A stretch of DNA of 64,000 nt from Tissierellia bacterium. GTDB taxonomy: Bacteria; Bacillota; Clostridia; Tissierellales; Peptoniphilaceae. The translations under genes were made by a program, and so were the position numbers. Each line of letters starts with the position of its first letter. The stretch's first letter is position 1. This document shows positions 27,564 to 36,993 of the stretch, one piece after another. The notes under the pieces were generated by a model that had not been told where the DNA came from, did not search any database, and worked only from the letters and a program-made list of their open reading frames with translations. The stretch covers positions 1 to 64,000 of the forward strand of contig JAAYFJ010000091.1 of assembly GCA_012728295.1 (NCBI GenBank), given 5' to 3'.

Positions 27564-28028
27564 ATGGCAATTAGAGAAATAAGAGTTGAAGGAGACCCTG
27601 TATTAAAAAAGGTTTCTAGAGAAATTGATATAATAAACGAGAGAACGATAACTTTATTAAATGACATGGCGGAGACAATGTACCACGCCAATGGAATAGG
27701 CTTAGCAGCACCACAAGTGGGAGTATTAAGAAGAGTTGTAACGTTAAATGTGGGCTCTGGATTAATTGAAATGATCAATCCTGTAATTGTGGAATCTGAG
27801 GGAGAGTGCAATAGCACTGAGGCGTGCCTTTCAGTTCCTAATAAAGTAGGCGATGTTTTGAGACCTACTAAGGTAGTGGTGGAATATTTGGACAGAACAG
27901 GCGAAAAGAAGAGAATGGAAGCAGAAGAATTAGCAGCAATTGCCATTTGTCACGAATTAGATCATCTGGATGGCGTATTATATGTTGATAAAGCAGTGGC
28001 AGTAAATGAAATTGCTGATGGAGAATAA
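27564..28028 (+). CDS. def: Peptide deformylase
   Basis: A 154-residue metalloenzyme that removes the N-formyl group from new proteins. Motifs: GIGLAAPQVG (about 45-54), the Cys ligand in EACLS where most enzymes have EGCLS, and HELDHLDG with the two His ligands and catalytic Glu. The Gly to Ala change leaves the metal Cys intact. Paired with fmt, which adds the formyl group. Confidence 0.96.
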   Translation: MAIREIRVEGDPVLKKVSREIDIINERTITLLNDMAETMYHANGIGLAAPQVGVLRRVVTLNVGSGLIEMINPVIVESEGECNSTEACLSVPNKVGDVLRPTKVVVEYLDRTGEKKRMEAEELAAIAICHELDHLDGVLYVDKAVAVNEIADGE

Positions 28029-28064
28029 TTAATTATCACATCATATTAGAGTAAAGGGGTAAAT

Positions 28065-28988
28065 ATGCGCGTTGTTTTTATGAGTACACCTGATTTTGGC
28101 GTGAAGGCATTAGAAGCCATAGCAAAAGCACATCAAGTAGTTGGGGTAATAACACAGCAAGATAAGCCTAGGGGCAGAGGGAAAAAGATGATGCCGACAC
28201 CTATAAAAGAGAGTGCATTATCTTTGGGGATAACTGTTTATCAACCTAAGAATGTGAATGATAAAGAAAGCTATGAATTGATAAAAAGTTTGAACCCAGA
28301 GGTTATTGTGGTAGTAGCCTATGGTCAAATAGTAAAAAGGGATTTATTGGATTTACCTAAATATGGATGTATTAATATTCATGCTTCTTTGCTACCAAAA
28401 TATCGAGGAGCCGCACCAATGGTAAGGGCGCTTATGGATGGAGAAAAAGAAACTGGTATAACAATAATGAAGATGGAAGAGGGATTGGATACTGGGCCTA
28501 TGGCTATGATGAAGAGCACCTCTACAGATGGGAAAAACGCTGGCTTGATTCATGACGAGCTAGCGATTATGGGTGCTGAACTAATTGTTAAGACTTTAGA
28601 GCAGCTGGAGAGAAACGAAATAATTTGGGAAAAACAAGATGATGGAAAAGCTTCATATGCGCACAAGATTAGTAAAGAAGATGGACAAGTTCACTTCAAT
28701 AATGCTGCTGAAGAGGTTTATCATCATATTATGGCATTTGACCCTTATCCTGGAGCTTTTACCACCTTGGATGGGCTTACTCTAAAGCTATTTGAGCCGG
28801 AGATAGTTTCATGTAGTGCAGAGGAAAAACCAGGAACGATATTATCAGCTGAAGGACAGTTGATAATATCCTGTGGCACCGGCTGTATTAAAGTTGGAGC
28901 ACTACAGAAACAAGGGAAAAAACGAATGGAGATAAAAGAATTCTTACGAGGGAATAGACTTTTAGAAGGCACAGTTTTAGGAGGTTAA
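28065..28988 (+). CDS. fmt: Methionyl-tRNA formyltransferase
   Basis: A 307-residue enzyme that formylates initiator Met-tRNA with 10-formyl-THF. The N-terminal Rossmann domain carries NIHASLLPKYRGAAP and the catalytic Asp in GLDTGPM; the C-terminal OB-like domain follows from about residue 205. AAAGGGG precedes ATG 28065. Confidence 0.97.
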   Translation: MRVVFMSTPDFGVKALEAIAKAHQVVGVITQQDKPRGRGKKMMPTPIKESALSLGITVYQPKNVNDKESYELIKSLNPEVIVVVAYGQIVKRDLLDLPKYGCINIHASLLPKYRGAAPMVRALMDGEKETGITIMKMEEGLDTGPMAMMKSTSTDGKNAGLIHDELAIMGAELIVKTLEQLERNEIIWEKQDDGKASYAHKISKEDGQVHFNNAAEEVYHHIMAFDPYPGAFTTLDGLTLKLFEPEIVSCSAEEKPGTILSAEGQLIISCGTGCIKVGALQKQGKKRMEIKEFLRGNRLLEGTVLGG

Positions 28989-28989
28989 T

Positions 28990-29673
28990 ATGTATAATAC
29001 ATTTTTATACGGAGATTATTTTTATCTGATTATTCCTGCAATGCTACTGGGATTGTGGGCACAAGCTAGAATAAGATCGACCTATGAAAAGTACTCCAAG
29101 GTAAGCAATCAAATGGGGCTTACAGGATATCAAATGGCCAGGAGTATGTTAGATAGAAATGGGCTTACCCACGTACAGGTACTACAGACTAATGGAACTT
29201 TAAGCGATCACTACGACCCGAGAAGTGATATGTTGAGATTGTCCCCAGATGTATATTCTGGAACATCTATTGCCAGCATAGGCATAGCTGCCCATGAAGC
29301 AGGACACGCTTTACAAGATGCTAATGAATATGCTCCTTTTATGCTAAGAAGATATTTACTGCCATTTGCAGTTACGGCTTCTCAGCTATTTTGGATATTT
29401 TTCTTGCTGGGTTTTATTATTTCTCCAAAGTTTATTGACATAGGGATTATTCTATTTGCAGTTGGTGTATTATTTCAAATAGTTACGCTGCCAGTGGAAT
29501 TTAATGCCAGCAAGAGGGCAATGGATGCAATAAGGGAGACCAATGCACCAGACGATGTTGTCTATGGCTCTAGAAGGGTTTTAACTGCTGCTGCAATGAC
29601 ATATGTAGCTGCTGCTGTTATGGCACTATCTCAATTATTGAGATTTTATATGATGAGCCAGAGAAGAAGGTAG
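28990..29673 (+). CDS. Membrane zinc metallopeptidase (YugP family)
   Basis: A 227-residue protein with an N-terminal membrane segment, the zinc motif HEAGHALQD (about 101-109) and three further membrane segments. This is the Peptidase_membr_Zn (PF04298, YugP) family; substrates are unknown. It sits one base after fmt and six before rsmB, a common clostridial arrangement. Confidence 0.9.
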   Translation: MYNTFLYGDYFYLIIPAMLLGLWAQARIRSTYEKYSKVSNQMGLTGYQMARSMLDRNGLTHVQVLQTNGTLSDHYDPRSDMLRLSPDVYSGTSIASIGIAAHEAGHALQDANEYAPFMLRRYLLPFAVTASQLFWIFFLLGFIISPKFIDIGIILFAVGVLFQIVTLPVEFNASKRAMDAIRETNAPDDVVYGSRRVLTAAAMTYVAAAVMALSQLLRFYMMSQRRR

Positions 29674-29679
29674 GAAAAT

Positions 29680-30966
29680 ATGATAGTGAGAAGAGAGGCC
29701 GTATTGTGTTTAGAGGAAGTGTCAAGGGATGGTGCTTATGCAAACTTGATAGTTCCCAACTATACAAAGAAGTTAACAGACGCTAGACAAGAAGGGCTGT
29801 TTCGTCGATTGGTATACGGTACTCTAGAGAACCTTTTGTATCTGGACTATATCCTTGAACAAGTTTCCGGGAAAAAACTTGAATCTCTAGATGAAAGAGT
29901 GCTATGGGGAATAAGAATAGGAACATATCAATTATGTTTTATGGATCTAAAAGATCATGGCGCAATTTACGAAACAGTTGAGGCTATAAAAAGATTAAAC
30001 AGAAGGCATAGTGCTGGATTTGTAAACGGGGTCTTGCGTAGTGTCCAGAGAAAAAAAGAAAAACTACTAAAAATAGAGGATCAAGAACCTTTGGATGAAC
30101 TTTCAATTAAGACCTCAATCCCAAAGTTTATCTTAGAACAATGGCTTGAGTTGTGGGGCATAAATACCGTTATAGAAATTGCTGAAAGCTTCCAAAAGAC
30201 GGCAAAGTTCTTTATCAGGCCCAATCCTATAAAGATAGCTGATGAGATATTATTGAGAAAGTTAGAAGAACAAGGTTATACTTTGGATAAATCCGAAAGT
30301 GTTGAGCATTGTTATAGCATTGAAAAGCCATTTCACATAGTAGAAACTAACGCTTTTAAAGAAGGACTGTTTGCAATTCAAGACTCTTCTAGTATAAATG
30401 TGGTAAATAGTATGAATATAGAAAGTACAGATACAGTTTTGGATATGTGTGCTGCTCCAGGGGGTAAAGCCTGCCATATAGCAGCACTAGCAACTAATGG
30501 AGCTGTAGTAGCAGCAGATATATATGAGCATAAAGTTGGTTTAATAAAAGATTATGCCGATAGAATGGGAATAAAAAATATGGAGGTCGTTCAACAAGAT
30601 TCTAGGAAAGAACGTCCTTATTGGTGTGAGAAATTTGATAAAATTCTTTTAGATGCTCCATGTTCAGGATTAGGAGTAATTGGCAGAAAACCAGATTTGC
30701 GTTGGAAGAGAAAAAGAGAGGACATCAGTGAACTAGCTGCGATTCAAAGTGAATTATTAGAGATGTCTTACAAGTATTTAAAGCCTGGGGGAATATTGAC
30801 CTATAGCGTTTGCACAATGAGTAAAGAGGAGACTGTAGACCATTTCTATCGTCTTGATAATAATCCAAATTGGGAGAGAATAGATGAGCTAGAAGGGCAG
30901 TTCTTGCTACCAATGAAAACTGAGGGAGATGGATTTTATGTCATGCATTGGAAAAAAAGAGCATAA
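29680..30966 (+). CDS. rsmB: 16S rRNA (cytosine-967-C5)-methyltransferase
   Basis: A 428-residue m5C methyltransferase: N-terminal NusB-like domain (about 1-130), then the SAM-binding core with CAAPGGKACHIA (about 263-274), catalytic Cys in DAPCSGLG and the release Cys in YSVCTMSKEE. Both Cys needed for turnover are present. Its 3' end overlaps rlmN by 38 bases. Confidence 0.96.
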   Translation: MIVRREAVLCLEEVSRDGAYANLIVPNYTKKLTDARQEGLFRRLVYGTLENLLYLDYILEQVSGKKLESLDERVLWGIRIGTYQLCFMDLKDHGAIYETVEAIKRLNRRHSAGFVNGVLRSVQRKKEKLLKIEDQEPLDELSIKTSIPKFILEQWLELWGINTVIEIAESFQKTAKFFIRPNPIKIADEILLRKLEEQGYTLDKSESVEHCYSIEKPFHIVETNAFKEGLFAIQDSSSINVVNSMNIESTDTVLDMCAAPGGKACHIAALATNGAVVAADIYEHKVGLIKDYADRMGIKNMEVVQQDSRKERPYWCEKFDKILLDAPCSGLGVIGRKPDLRWKRKREDISELAAIQSELLEMSYKYLKPGGILTYSVCTMSKEETVDHFYRLDNNPNWERIDELEGQFLLPMKTEGDGFYVMHWKKRA

Positions 30967-31996
30967 TTTCAGTCCGGTCAATTATTCTCTAGAACAATGG
31001 AGACTAAAGATGGATGAGTGGAACGAAAAAGCGTTTAGAGGCAACCAAATATATGAATACCTTCATCGCAGCTATGGTTTAGGAATAAATGAGTGGAACA
31101 GGTTGCCAAAAAGCTTAAGGGATAAGCTAAGTGAATTAGATATACCTAAAGTGGTAATAGAAGATAAATATGTTTCTGACATTGATGGAACAATTAAGTA
31201 TCTGTATAAATTATATGATGATTCATATATAGAAGGCGTACTTATGAAATATAAATATGGATATACACTATGTGTATCTACCCAGGTTGGCTGTGCTATG
31301 GGATGTAGCTTTTGTGCATCTACAAAGGGTGGAAAACAAAGAGACCTGGAGGCGTATGAAATACTAGGTCAGATATATTCAGTGGAGATAGAAGAAGATA
31401 TAAGCATTTCTCATGTGGTATTAATGGGAATGGGAGAACCTCTTGATAACTGGGACCATGTAAAGCGATTTATGGAAATATTGGCTTCAAAAGAGGGAAA
31501 AAATATGAGTTACAGAAATATGACTGTTTCAACATGTGGCGTTGTACCTGGAATAGAGGCTCTGGCTGAGTGGGGAAAACCGGTAACACTGGCTATTTCA
31601 CTACACGGAACTAATGATTCTGAAAGAAATGAGATTATGCCTATTAATAGGAAATATCCCATTGATGAGCTTATGAAAACAGTGGATAGATATACTAATG
31701 CGACTGGGAGAAGAGTTAGCTTTGAATTCACAGTTATTCCAGGTTATAATGATAGCATGGAATCAATGGACAGGTTAGCTGACTTATTGAGCAAAAAACT
31801 ATGTCATGTCAACTTAATCCCATTGAATCCAATTGAGGAGTTCAATAAAGGAAAGCAAAAGTCTATATCTATTTATAAATTAGCTGACTATCTGGAGAAA
31901 AAGAACATCCAAACCTCCGTTAGGAGGACTTTAGGACCGGACATTGATGCTAGTTGCGGACAGTTAAGACAGCGAAAAGTGAAGGGAAGGAATTAA
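30929..31996 (+). CDS. rlmN: Dual-specificity RNA methyltransferase RlmN (radical SAM)
   Basis: A 355-residue radical-SAM enzyme that makes m2A2503 in 23S rRNA and m2A37 in tRNA. The [4Fe-4S] motif CAMGCSFC (about 116-123), GMGEPLDN and the C-terminal mechanistic Cys in DIDASCGQLR are intact. Either ATG 30929 or ATG 30938 may be the start; GAGGG at 30923-30927 is close to the first. Either way it starts inside rsmB. Confidence 0.96.
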   Translation: MDFMSCIGKKEHNFSPVNYSLEQWRLKMDEWNEKAFRGNQIYEYLHRSYGLGINEWNRLPKSLRDKLSELDIPKVVIEDKYVSDIDGTIKYLYKLYDDSYIEGVLMKYKYGYTLCVSTQVGCAMGCSFCASTKGGKQRDLEAYEILGQIYSVEIEEDISISHVVLMGMGEPLDNWDHVKRFMEILASKEGKNMSYRNMTVSTCGVVPGIEALAEWGKPVTLAISLHGTNDSERNEIMPINRKYPIDELMKTVDRYTNATGRRVSFEFTVIPGYNDSMESMDRLADLLSKKLCHVNLIPLNPIEEFNKGKQKSISIYKLADYLEKKNIQTSVRRTLGPDIDASCGQLRQRKVKGRN

Positions 31997-32000
31997 TCGT

Positions 32001-32732
32001 ATGGAATATATCGGATTAACTGATAAAGGACCAGTGCGATCCATCAACCAAGATACTTTTAGAATAATTGAAGGTTTGGATTATACAATTTTTATGGTTG
32101 CAGATGGAATGGGAGGCCATTCCGGTGGTGAAGTGGCAAGTATGATGGCGTGTGAGACCATTGAAGCCCACATTAAGAAAGAAGAAAACGTTGGAATTCA
32201 TACTATTTTAGATGGAGTAAGACTATCAAATGAAAACATTTTAAAGCGTGGGAAAGAAGATAAGTCTTTAAAAGGAATGGGTACGACACTTGTATTATTG
32301 TTTCAAGGTAAAGAAGGCTTTCATTTTATTAATATAGGTGATAGCCGCTTATATGGAAGCACCAAAGGTAAGTTGGTCCAACTATCAGTTGACGACTCTT
32401 ATGTAAATATGTTGGTAAAATCTGGGGGGATATCGAAAGAAGAGGCCCAAAGGCACCCTCAAAGATCTATGATAACTAAGGCGTTAGGCACCGATAAGAA
32501 TCTAATAGTAAACAGTGCATGCATTGAGGAAGAATATGAACAGTTCTTACTTTGTAGCGATGGACTAACTTCAATGGTAGATGATGACACTATTAATTCA
32601 ATAATTGCAGGTAACGAGCCGGTGAAATACAGAGTTGAGTCAATGCTACAAAAGGCCATTGAAACTGGAGGACACGATAACATTACCGTTATATTAATTG
32701 ACAGGCGAGAAACGGGTGAAAACAATGATTAA
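32001..32732 (+). CDS. prpC: PP2C-type Ser/Thr phosphatase (PrpC/Stp)
   Basis: A 243-residue PPM phosphatase with metal-binding Asp residues in MVADGMGGHSGGEVAS (about 31-46), the GDSRLYG motif, LCSDGLTSMV and GGHDNITVI near the C-terminus. It reverses phosphorylation by the kinase encoded next. Overlaps prkC by 8 bases. Confidence 0.96.
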   Translation: MEYIGLTDKGPVRSINQDTFRIIEGLDYTIFMVADGMGGHSGGEVASMMACETIEAHIKKEENVGIHTILDGVRLSNENILKRGKEDKSLKGMGTTLVLLFQGKEGFHFINIGDSRLYGSTKGKLVQLSVDDSYVNMLVKSGGISKEEAQRHPQRSMITKALGTDKNLIVNSACIEEEYEQFLLCSDGLTSMVDDDTINSIIAGNEPVKYRVESMLQKAIETGGHDNITVILIDRRETGENND

Positions 32733-34311
32733 TTCCGTATTAAATCAAAGATATGAAATCCTTGAAAAAATTGGGGATGGAGGCATGGCAGAAGTCTTCC
32801 GTGCTCATTGTCGTGTGCTTAATCGCCAAGTGGCAATAAAAGCATTGAAGCAACAATATGTAAATGATGCTGAATTTGTTAGGAAATTTAGGAAAGAGTC
32901 TTCTTCTGCTGGTGGGTTGAATCATCCAAATATTATTAATATTTTCGATATTGGTGAAGAACTGGTAGAAGGTAAGACAGTATATTATATAGTAATGGAA
33001 TATGTAGATGGTTGGACTTTAAAAGAAGAAATTGTTAAAAAGGGCAAGCTGTCAGCGCAGCAAGTAGTAGTTTATGGAAGCCAAATTGCAGCGGCTTTAG
33101 CTCATGCTCATAGCCATCATATCATTCATAGGGATATCAAACCCCAGAATATTATGATTACTAAAGATGGAATAGTTAAGCTGATGGATTTTGGTATTGC
33201 CAGAACTACAAATAGCCAAACGATGACAATGACCTCTGAAGCCATGGGATCCGTTCACTATTTTTCTCCCGAACAAGCTAGAGGCCAGGTGACAGATGAG
33301 AAAACTGACATTTACTCTTTTGGAATTGTCTTATATGAAATGGTTACTGGACAATTACCATTTGATGGAGATACGCCTGTAGCTGTGGGAGTAAAGCATA
33401 TACAAGGGGAATTTTTACCTCCTTCAAAATGGGTGCCTAATATACCGGTAGATTTAGAACGAATTATTCTAAAGTGCATGAAGACTAATCCTGTGCAAAG
33501 ATACAATAACATGGATGAAATCCTCTATGATTTGCAAAAGGTTGGCTCTGGAAATTCTCAAGTAGACATAGACGATGATAATTCTCAGACACGGGTAATA
33601 CCGGTACAGGTTAGAGAATATGATAAAGTTGAGCAAAAACCTGTGAGGCAAGTTAAAAAAGGCGAATCTAAAGTTTCTAATAGAAAGAGCAAGAATGTTA
33701 AAAAGAAAAAAGATAGACTAATGACTATTTTAGGAGTACTAGTGGCTTTTGCTTTGGTTTTAGGAGCATTTATTGTATATCAAAATGTTCTAAAAGGCGG
33801 ATTAGGTTCAAACAAAATAGATGTTGAAGTGCCTAAAATAATTGGTAAGGATAAAGCTGAGGCAGAAAAATTGCTAAAAGATGTTGGGCTCGAGTTTGAG
33901 GTGGAGTCGACTGTAGAGAATGACGAATTTGAACCAGGACAAGTAGTCTCCATAAACAACACTGCTGAAGGTAATAAAGCAAGGCAAGGATTTGTTGTTA
34001 AGGTATCTGTTAAAGGTGAGTCTGATTTAGTACAAGTACCTGATTTAAAAGGGCTAGACGAAGAAGCTGCTCAAAAAATCATAGAGGAAAAAGGGTTTGT
34101 ACCTGGAGAAGTAAAAGAAGAGGCCAATAAAGAAATTGAAAAGGGAAAAGTAATAACTCAAAATCCTCAAGCAAATGAAAAAGTTGAGAAAAACACAAGG
34201 ATAGACTTGCTTATTTCTTCAGGAGAAGAAGAGACGGTATTCATGCCTAATTTAGACAATGTGGACATAAATGTTGCGAAAAAACAATGGAAGATGCAGG
34301 GCTATCGCTAG
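32725..34311 (+). CDS. prkC: PASTA-type Ser/Thr kinase PrkC, frameshifted near the 3' end
   Basis: A membrane kinase that senses peptidoglycan fragments. As read: kinase domain (about 10-265; GDGGMAEVF loop, HRDIKPQN at 135-142, DFG at 155-157), basic juxtamembrane region, one membrane segment (about 340-360), PASTA 1 (about 370-435), PASTA 2 (about 440-505) and the first part of PASTA 3. The frame then leaves the family sequence after the A6 run at 34279-34284 and stops at 34311 (528 residues). Adding one base there joins it to the frame ending at 34676, giving a normal length of about 650 residues. ATG 32725 follows GGGTGA. Confidence 0.9.
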   Translation: MINSVLNQRYEILEKIGDGGMAEVFRAHCRVLNRQVAIKALKQQYVNDAEFVRKFRKESSSAGGLNHPNIINIFDIGEELVEGKTVYYIVMEYVDGWTLKEEIVKKGKLSAQQVVVYGSQIAAALAHAHSHHIIHRDIKPQNIMITKDGIVKLMDFGIARTTNSQTMTMTSEAMGSVHYFSPEQARGQVTDEKTDIYSFGIVLYEMVTGQLPFDGDTPVAVGVKHIQGEFLPPSKWVPNIPVDLERIILKCMKTNPVQRYNNMDEILYDLQKVGSGNSQVDIDDDNSQTRVIPVQVREYDKVEQKPVRQVKKGESKVSNRKSKNVKKKKDRLMTILGVLVAFALVLGAFIVYQNVLKGGLGSNKIDVEVPKIIGKDKAEAEKLLKDVGLEFEVESTVENDEFEPGQVVSINNTAEGNKARQGFVVKVSVKGESDLVQVPDLKGLDEEAAQKIIEEKGFVPGEVKEEANKEIEKGKVITQNPQANEKVEKNTRIDLLISSGEEETVFMPNLDNVDINVAKKQWKMQGYR

Positions 34312-34676
34312 AAGTACATTATGAAGATAGTGATAAATATGAAAAAGATAGGGTGTTCTGGCAAGAGATCGAACGCGGCAAAGAAATTGAAAAGGGAACA
34401 ACAGTTACTGTCTATGTGTCAAGCAATAAAATAGAAGTATCCGAGGGGCCAGTTGAAGGGAATGAGGAAATTAGTGTTGCGTATTCTGTTGAGCCTGACC
34501 AATCTAAGGAATATATGCACGTGGTGATATATAAATCTAGTTCTTCAGGAGAAGAGATAGTGTTTGATAAGATGATATATCATGATACTGAGGTTCAAAA
34601 CATTGTTTTAAAAGGAAACCAAGGAGATGTTTTCAAAGTATACCATGACGATGTTTTAATTAGGGAGTTGCGATAA
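34285..34676 (+). pseudogene. Displaced C-terminal part of prkC (end of PASTA 3 and tail domain)
   Basis: This frame (its first ATG is 34287) encodes the rest of PASTA 3 (TMEDAGLSLEVHYE ... GTTVTVYVS) and a small beta-rich C-terminal domain like that of B. subtilis PrkC. It is offset by one base from the upstream prkC frame. No ribosome binding site precedes ATG 34287, so it is not expected to be made on its own. A base-call or assembly error in the A6 run, a real frameshift, or slippage would all explain it. Confidence 0.82.
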
Positions 34677-35560
34677 TGTCTTGGCAATATGGGGATGGAA
34701 GAATCATTAATAGTATTGGTGGTTTTTATGAAGTACAATTACCAACCTTAAGGGTAAGCTGTCGAGCTAGGGGAGTTTTTCGTGAGCAAGGCATTAAGCC
34801 ACTACCTGGAGACATTGTCCATATTAGATACAATACTTTAGATAATACAGGATATATTGAAGAAGTTAAGGTGAGAAAGAACACTTTATTAAGACCTCCA
34901 GTTGCAAATTTAGATCAAGCAGCAGTAGTTGTCAGTACAAAATCACCTAAATTTAATGGTTGGGGATTGGATAGAATGCTAATAATATTAGAGCATTTGG
35001 ATATTCCAACAGTAATCGTTGTAACAAAAGATGATTTGGATCCTAAGAAAGCGGCTGAGATTAAGAAAATATACAGCTCCATAGGTTATGAAGTATATAC
35101 AACTAGGGCTACAATTATTTCTCCAGAAGAGTTAAGTGAAGTTTTTGCTGGGAAAATAACTGCTTTAATGGGTCCATCGGGAGTAGGTAAAACATCACTA
35201 ATAAACGCAATCAGTCCTTTGGAGTTAAGTACGGGAACTGTTAGCACAAAGACTTCAAGAGGAAAGCATACTACTAGACATGTAGAACTATATCCTTTGG
35301 GAAATGAAGGATATGTATTTGATACTCCAGGTTTTTCGTCGTTGGATTTAACTGAAGTTTTTTCAGATGAAGTGGAGATTAAGGATGGCTTTCCAGAATT
35401 TAGAAAATTACAGCACAAATGTAAATTTTTAGGTTGTGTTCACGATAAGGAGCCTGAATGCGCCATTAAAGAAGCGTTGGGAAAAGGCGAAGTCCATAGT
35501 GATAGGTATGAGAACTATTTAATGTTTTTAGAAGAGATTAGAAGCCATAGGAGGTATTGA
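34676..35560 (+). CDS. rsgA: Ribosome small-subunit-dependent GTPase RsgA
   Basis: A 294-residue circularly permuted GTPase acting late in 30S assembly. N-terminal OB domain (about 1-65), G domain with the permuted order (VVTKDDLD before GPSGVGKTS, about 165-173) and a C-terminal zinc knuckle (CKFLGC, His, ECAI). It begins on the last base of the prkC tail frame, the expected spacing if prkC really extends to 34676. Confidence 0.96.
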   Translation: MSWQYGDGRIINSIGGFYEVQLPTLRVSCRARGVFREQGIKPLPGDIVHIRYNTLDNTGYIEEVKVRKNTLLRPPVANLDQAAVVVSTKSPKFNGWGLDRMLIILEHLDIPTVIVVTKDDLDPKKAAEIKKIYSSIGYEVYTTRATIISPEELSEVFAGKITALMGPSGVGKTSLINAISPLELSTGTVSTKTSRGKHTTRHVELYPLGNEGYVFDTPGFSSLDLTEVFSDEVEIKDGFPEFRKLQHKCKFLGCVHDKEPECAIKEALGKGEVHSDRYENYLMFLEEIRSHRRY

Positions 35561-35561
35561 T

Positions 35562-36221
35562 TTGAAAATTGCACCATCAATTTTATCTGCTGATTTTTCG
35601 ATAATGAAAGAAGTTCTAATTGAAACGGAAAAAGCTGGAGCAGACTATATTCACGTAGACGTTATGGACGGTCTATATGTTCCAAATATCACCTTTGGAC
35701 CACCTGTGATAAAAAAATTTAGAAAGCACTCAACATTACCTTTTGATGTTCACTTGATGATAATGAATCCGGAAAGGTATATTAAAGAATTCGTAGAGGC
35801 AGGGGCGGATATTATTACAGTCCATCCTGAATCTACTATACATCTACAAAGGGTGCTGTCTTTGATAAAAGATTATGGGATTAGAGCAGGAGTATCACTA
35901 AATCCATCTACTCCTTTAGATACGTTGAAATGCGTAGGTGAGGATATGGACTTACTTTTGATAATGAGTGTAAATCCAGGGTTTGGAGGACAATCATTTA
36001 TTCCACAAATTCATAAAAAAATTGAAGAGGCGAGTGCATGGATTAAAGAATATCACCCTCATATTGAATTAGAGGTTGATGGTGGTGTAAATCTAAAAAA
36101 CATTAACATGCTTAGAAATACAGGGGTAGATACTGTTGTTATGGGTTCTGCTTTTTATGGGGAAATGCCATTAGACGTAAAAATGGCAGAAATAAGAAAG
36201 AGCTTAGGAGAACAGCTGTGA
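35562..36221 (+). CDS. rpe: Ribulose-phosphate 3-epimerase
   Basis: A 219-residue TIM-barrel enzyme of the pentose phosphate pathway. APSILSADF at the start, HVDVMDGLYVPNITFG, DVHLMI and the EVDGGV segment carry the metal and catalytic residues. The start is TTG 35562 after AGGAGG. The prkC-rsgA-rpe-thiN order is conserved in Firmicutes. Confidence 0.97.
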   Translation: MKIAPSILSADFSIMKEVLIETEKAGADYIHVDVMDGLYVPNITFGPPVIKKFRKHSTLPFDVHLMIMNPERYIKEFVEAGADIITVHPESTIHLQRVLSLIKDYGIRAGVSLNPSTPLDTLKCVGEDMDLLLIMSVNPGFGGQSFIPQIHKKIEEASAWIKEYHPHIELEVDGGVNLKNINMLRNTGVDTVVMGSAFYGEMPLDVKMAEIRKSLGEQL

Positions 36222-36853
36222 AGGGCTTGGTTATTGGCGGAGGCTGTGATGTAGATATAGATTTACTCAGTTTGGAGTTAGAGGATTCAGACTTAATAAT
36301 ATGTGCTGATAGAGGAATTGAGTATCTTATTCAAATGGGAGTACAACCTGATTTTTTAATGGGAGATTTCGACAGCTTTACAGGCGAACTACCTTCAGAT
36401 TTTGAAGGAAATACAAAGGTCTTGACTTACCCTAGGGACAAAAATGATACTGACATGCAATTGGCGGTAGATTTTGCCTTAGAAAAAGGTTGCACGGAGT
36501 TAATTTTAATGGGTGCAGTTGGAACTAGAATGGATCATACTCAGGGGAATATATCCATCGTCGTACAAAATGAACTAAAGGGAGTAAGCACAATAATAAA
36601 AGGAAAACAAAATATTATTCAGGCAGTTAAAGGGCCTAAGAATATTATTATTGAAACAGACAAGCCTTATGTTTCTGCGATACCTGTTTCTATAGAAGGG
36701 ATAAATATTAGTACCGAAGGTTTCAAGTTTGAAGTAGAAAATTTATTTATTTCGCATGGAGATACCCGAGGTATAAGCAATACTCTATTAAAGGCAAATG
36801 GAGTACTGAAAGTAAATAGCGGAACTGCTCTTGTGATTTTCGCTGAAGATTAA
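36218..36853 (+). CDS. thiN: Thiamine diphosphokinase
   Basis: A 211-residue enzyme that pyrophosphorylates thiamine to ThDP. CADRGIEYL, DFLMGDFDS and the DKNDTDMQLA motif match TPK's catalytic domain, followed by a beta-rich thiamine-binding domain. The start is GTG 36218, overlapping rpe by 4 bases. No TPP riboswitch precedes it. Confidence 0.94.
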   Translation: MKGLVIGGGCDVDIDLLSLELEDSDLIICADRGIEYLIQMGVQPDFLMGDFDSFTGELPSDFEGNTKVLTYPRDKNDTDMQLAVDFALEKGCTELILMGAVGTRMDHTQGNISIVVQNELKGVSTIIKGKQNIIQAVKGPKNIIIETDKPYVSAIPVSIEGINISTEGFKFEVENLFISHGDTRGISNTLLKANGVLKVNSGTALVIFAED

Positions 36854-36857
36854 CAAA

Positions 36858-36893
36858 AAAACAAACCAGGGATTATAATCCCTGGTTTGTTTT
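36858..36893 (+). terminator. Terminator of the yicC-thiN run
   Basis: A perfect 36-base palindrome (centre 36875/36876) ending in TTTT. It closes a run of 16 genes that began near 22.1 kb. Confidence 0.92.
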
Positions 36894-36913
36894 AAATATT
36901 TATTAAGTTGCAA

Positions 36914-36953
36914 TAAAAAAAGCAGGTCAAAAACTCTGTTTTTAACCTAGCTT
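36914..36953 (-). terminator. Terminator of rpmB (minus strand)
   Basis: An imperfect hairpin (36920-36953), with mismatches, followed on the minus strand by seven T (the A run 36914-36920). It lies 40 bases past the rpmB stop. Confidence 0.7.
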
Positions 36954-36993
36954 ATCTTAATCTTTAAGCTTCCAATGGAAACTTGTAAGTCGC

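Noticed and set aside
34276..34290. Programmed -1 ribosomal frameshift in prkC
   Set aside because: In the reading frame the site is G-AAA-AAA-C, which does not allow clean re-pairing of both tRNAs, and no downstream pseudoknot is clear; error or mutation is simpler, though slippage is not excluded.
36800..36860. TPP or other riboswitch linked to thiN or glyA
   Set aside because: thiN overlaps rpe with no leader, and the glyA leader is too short for a glycine riboswitch.
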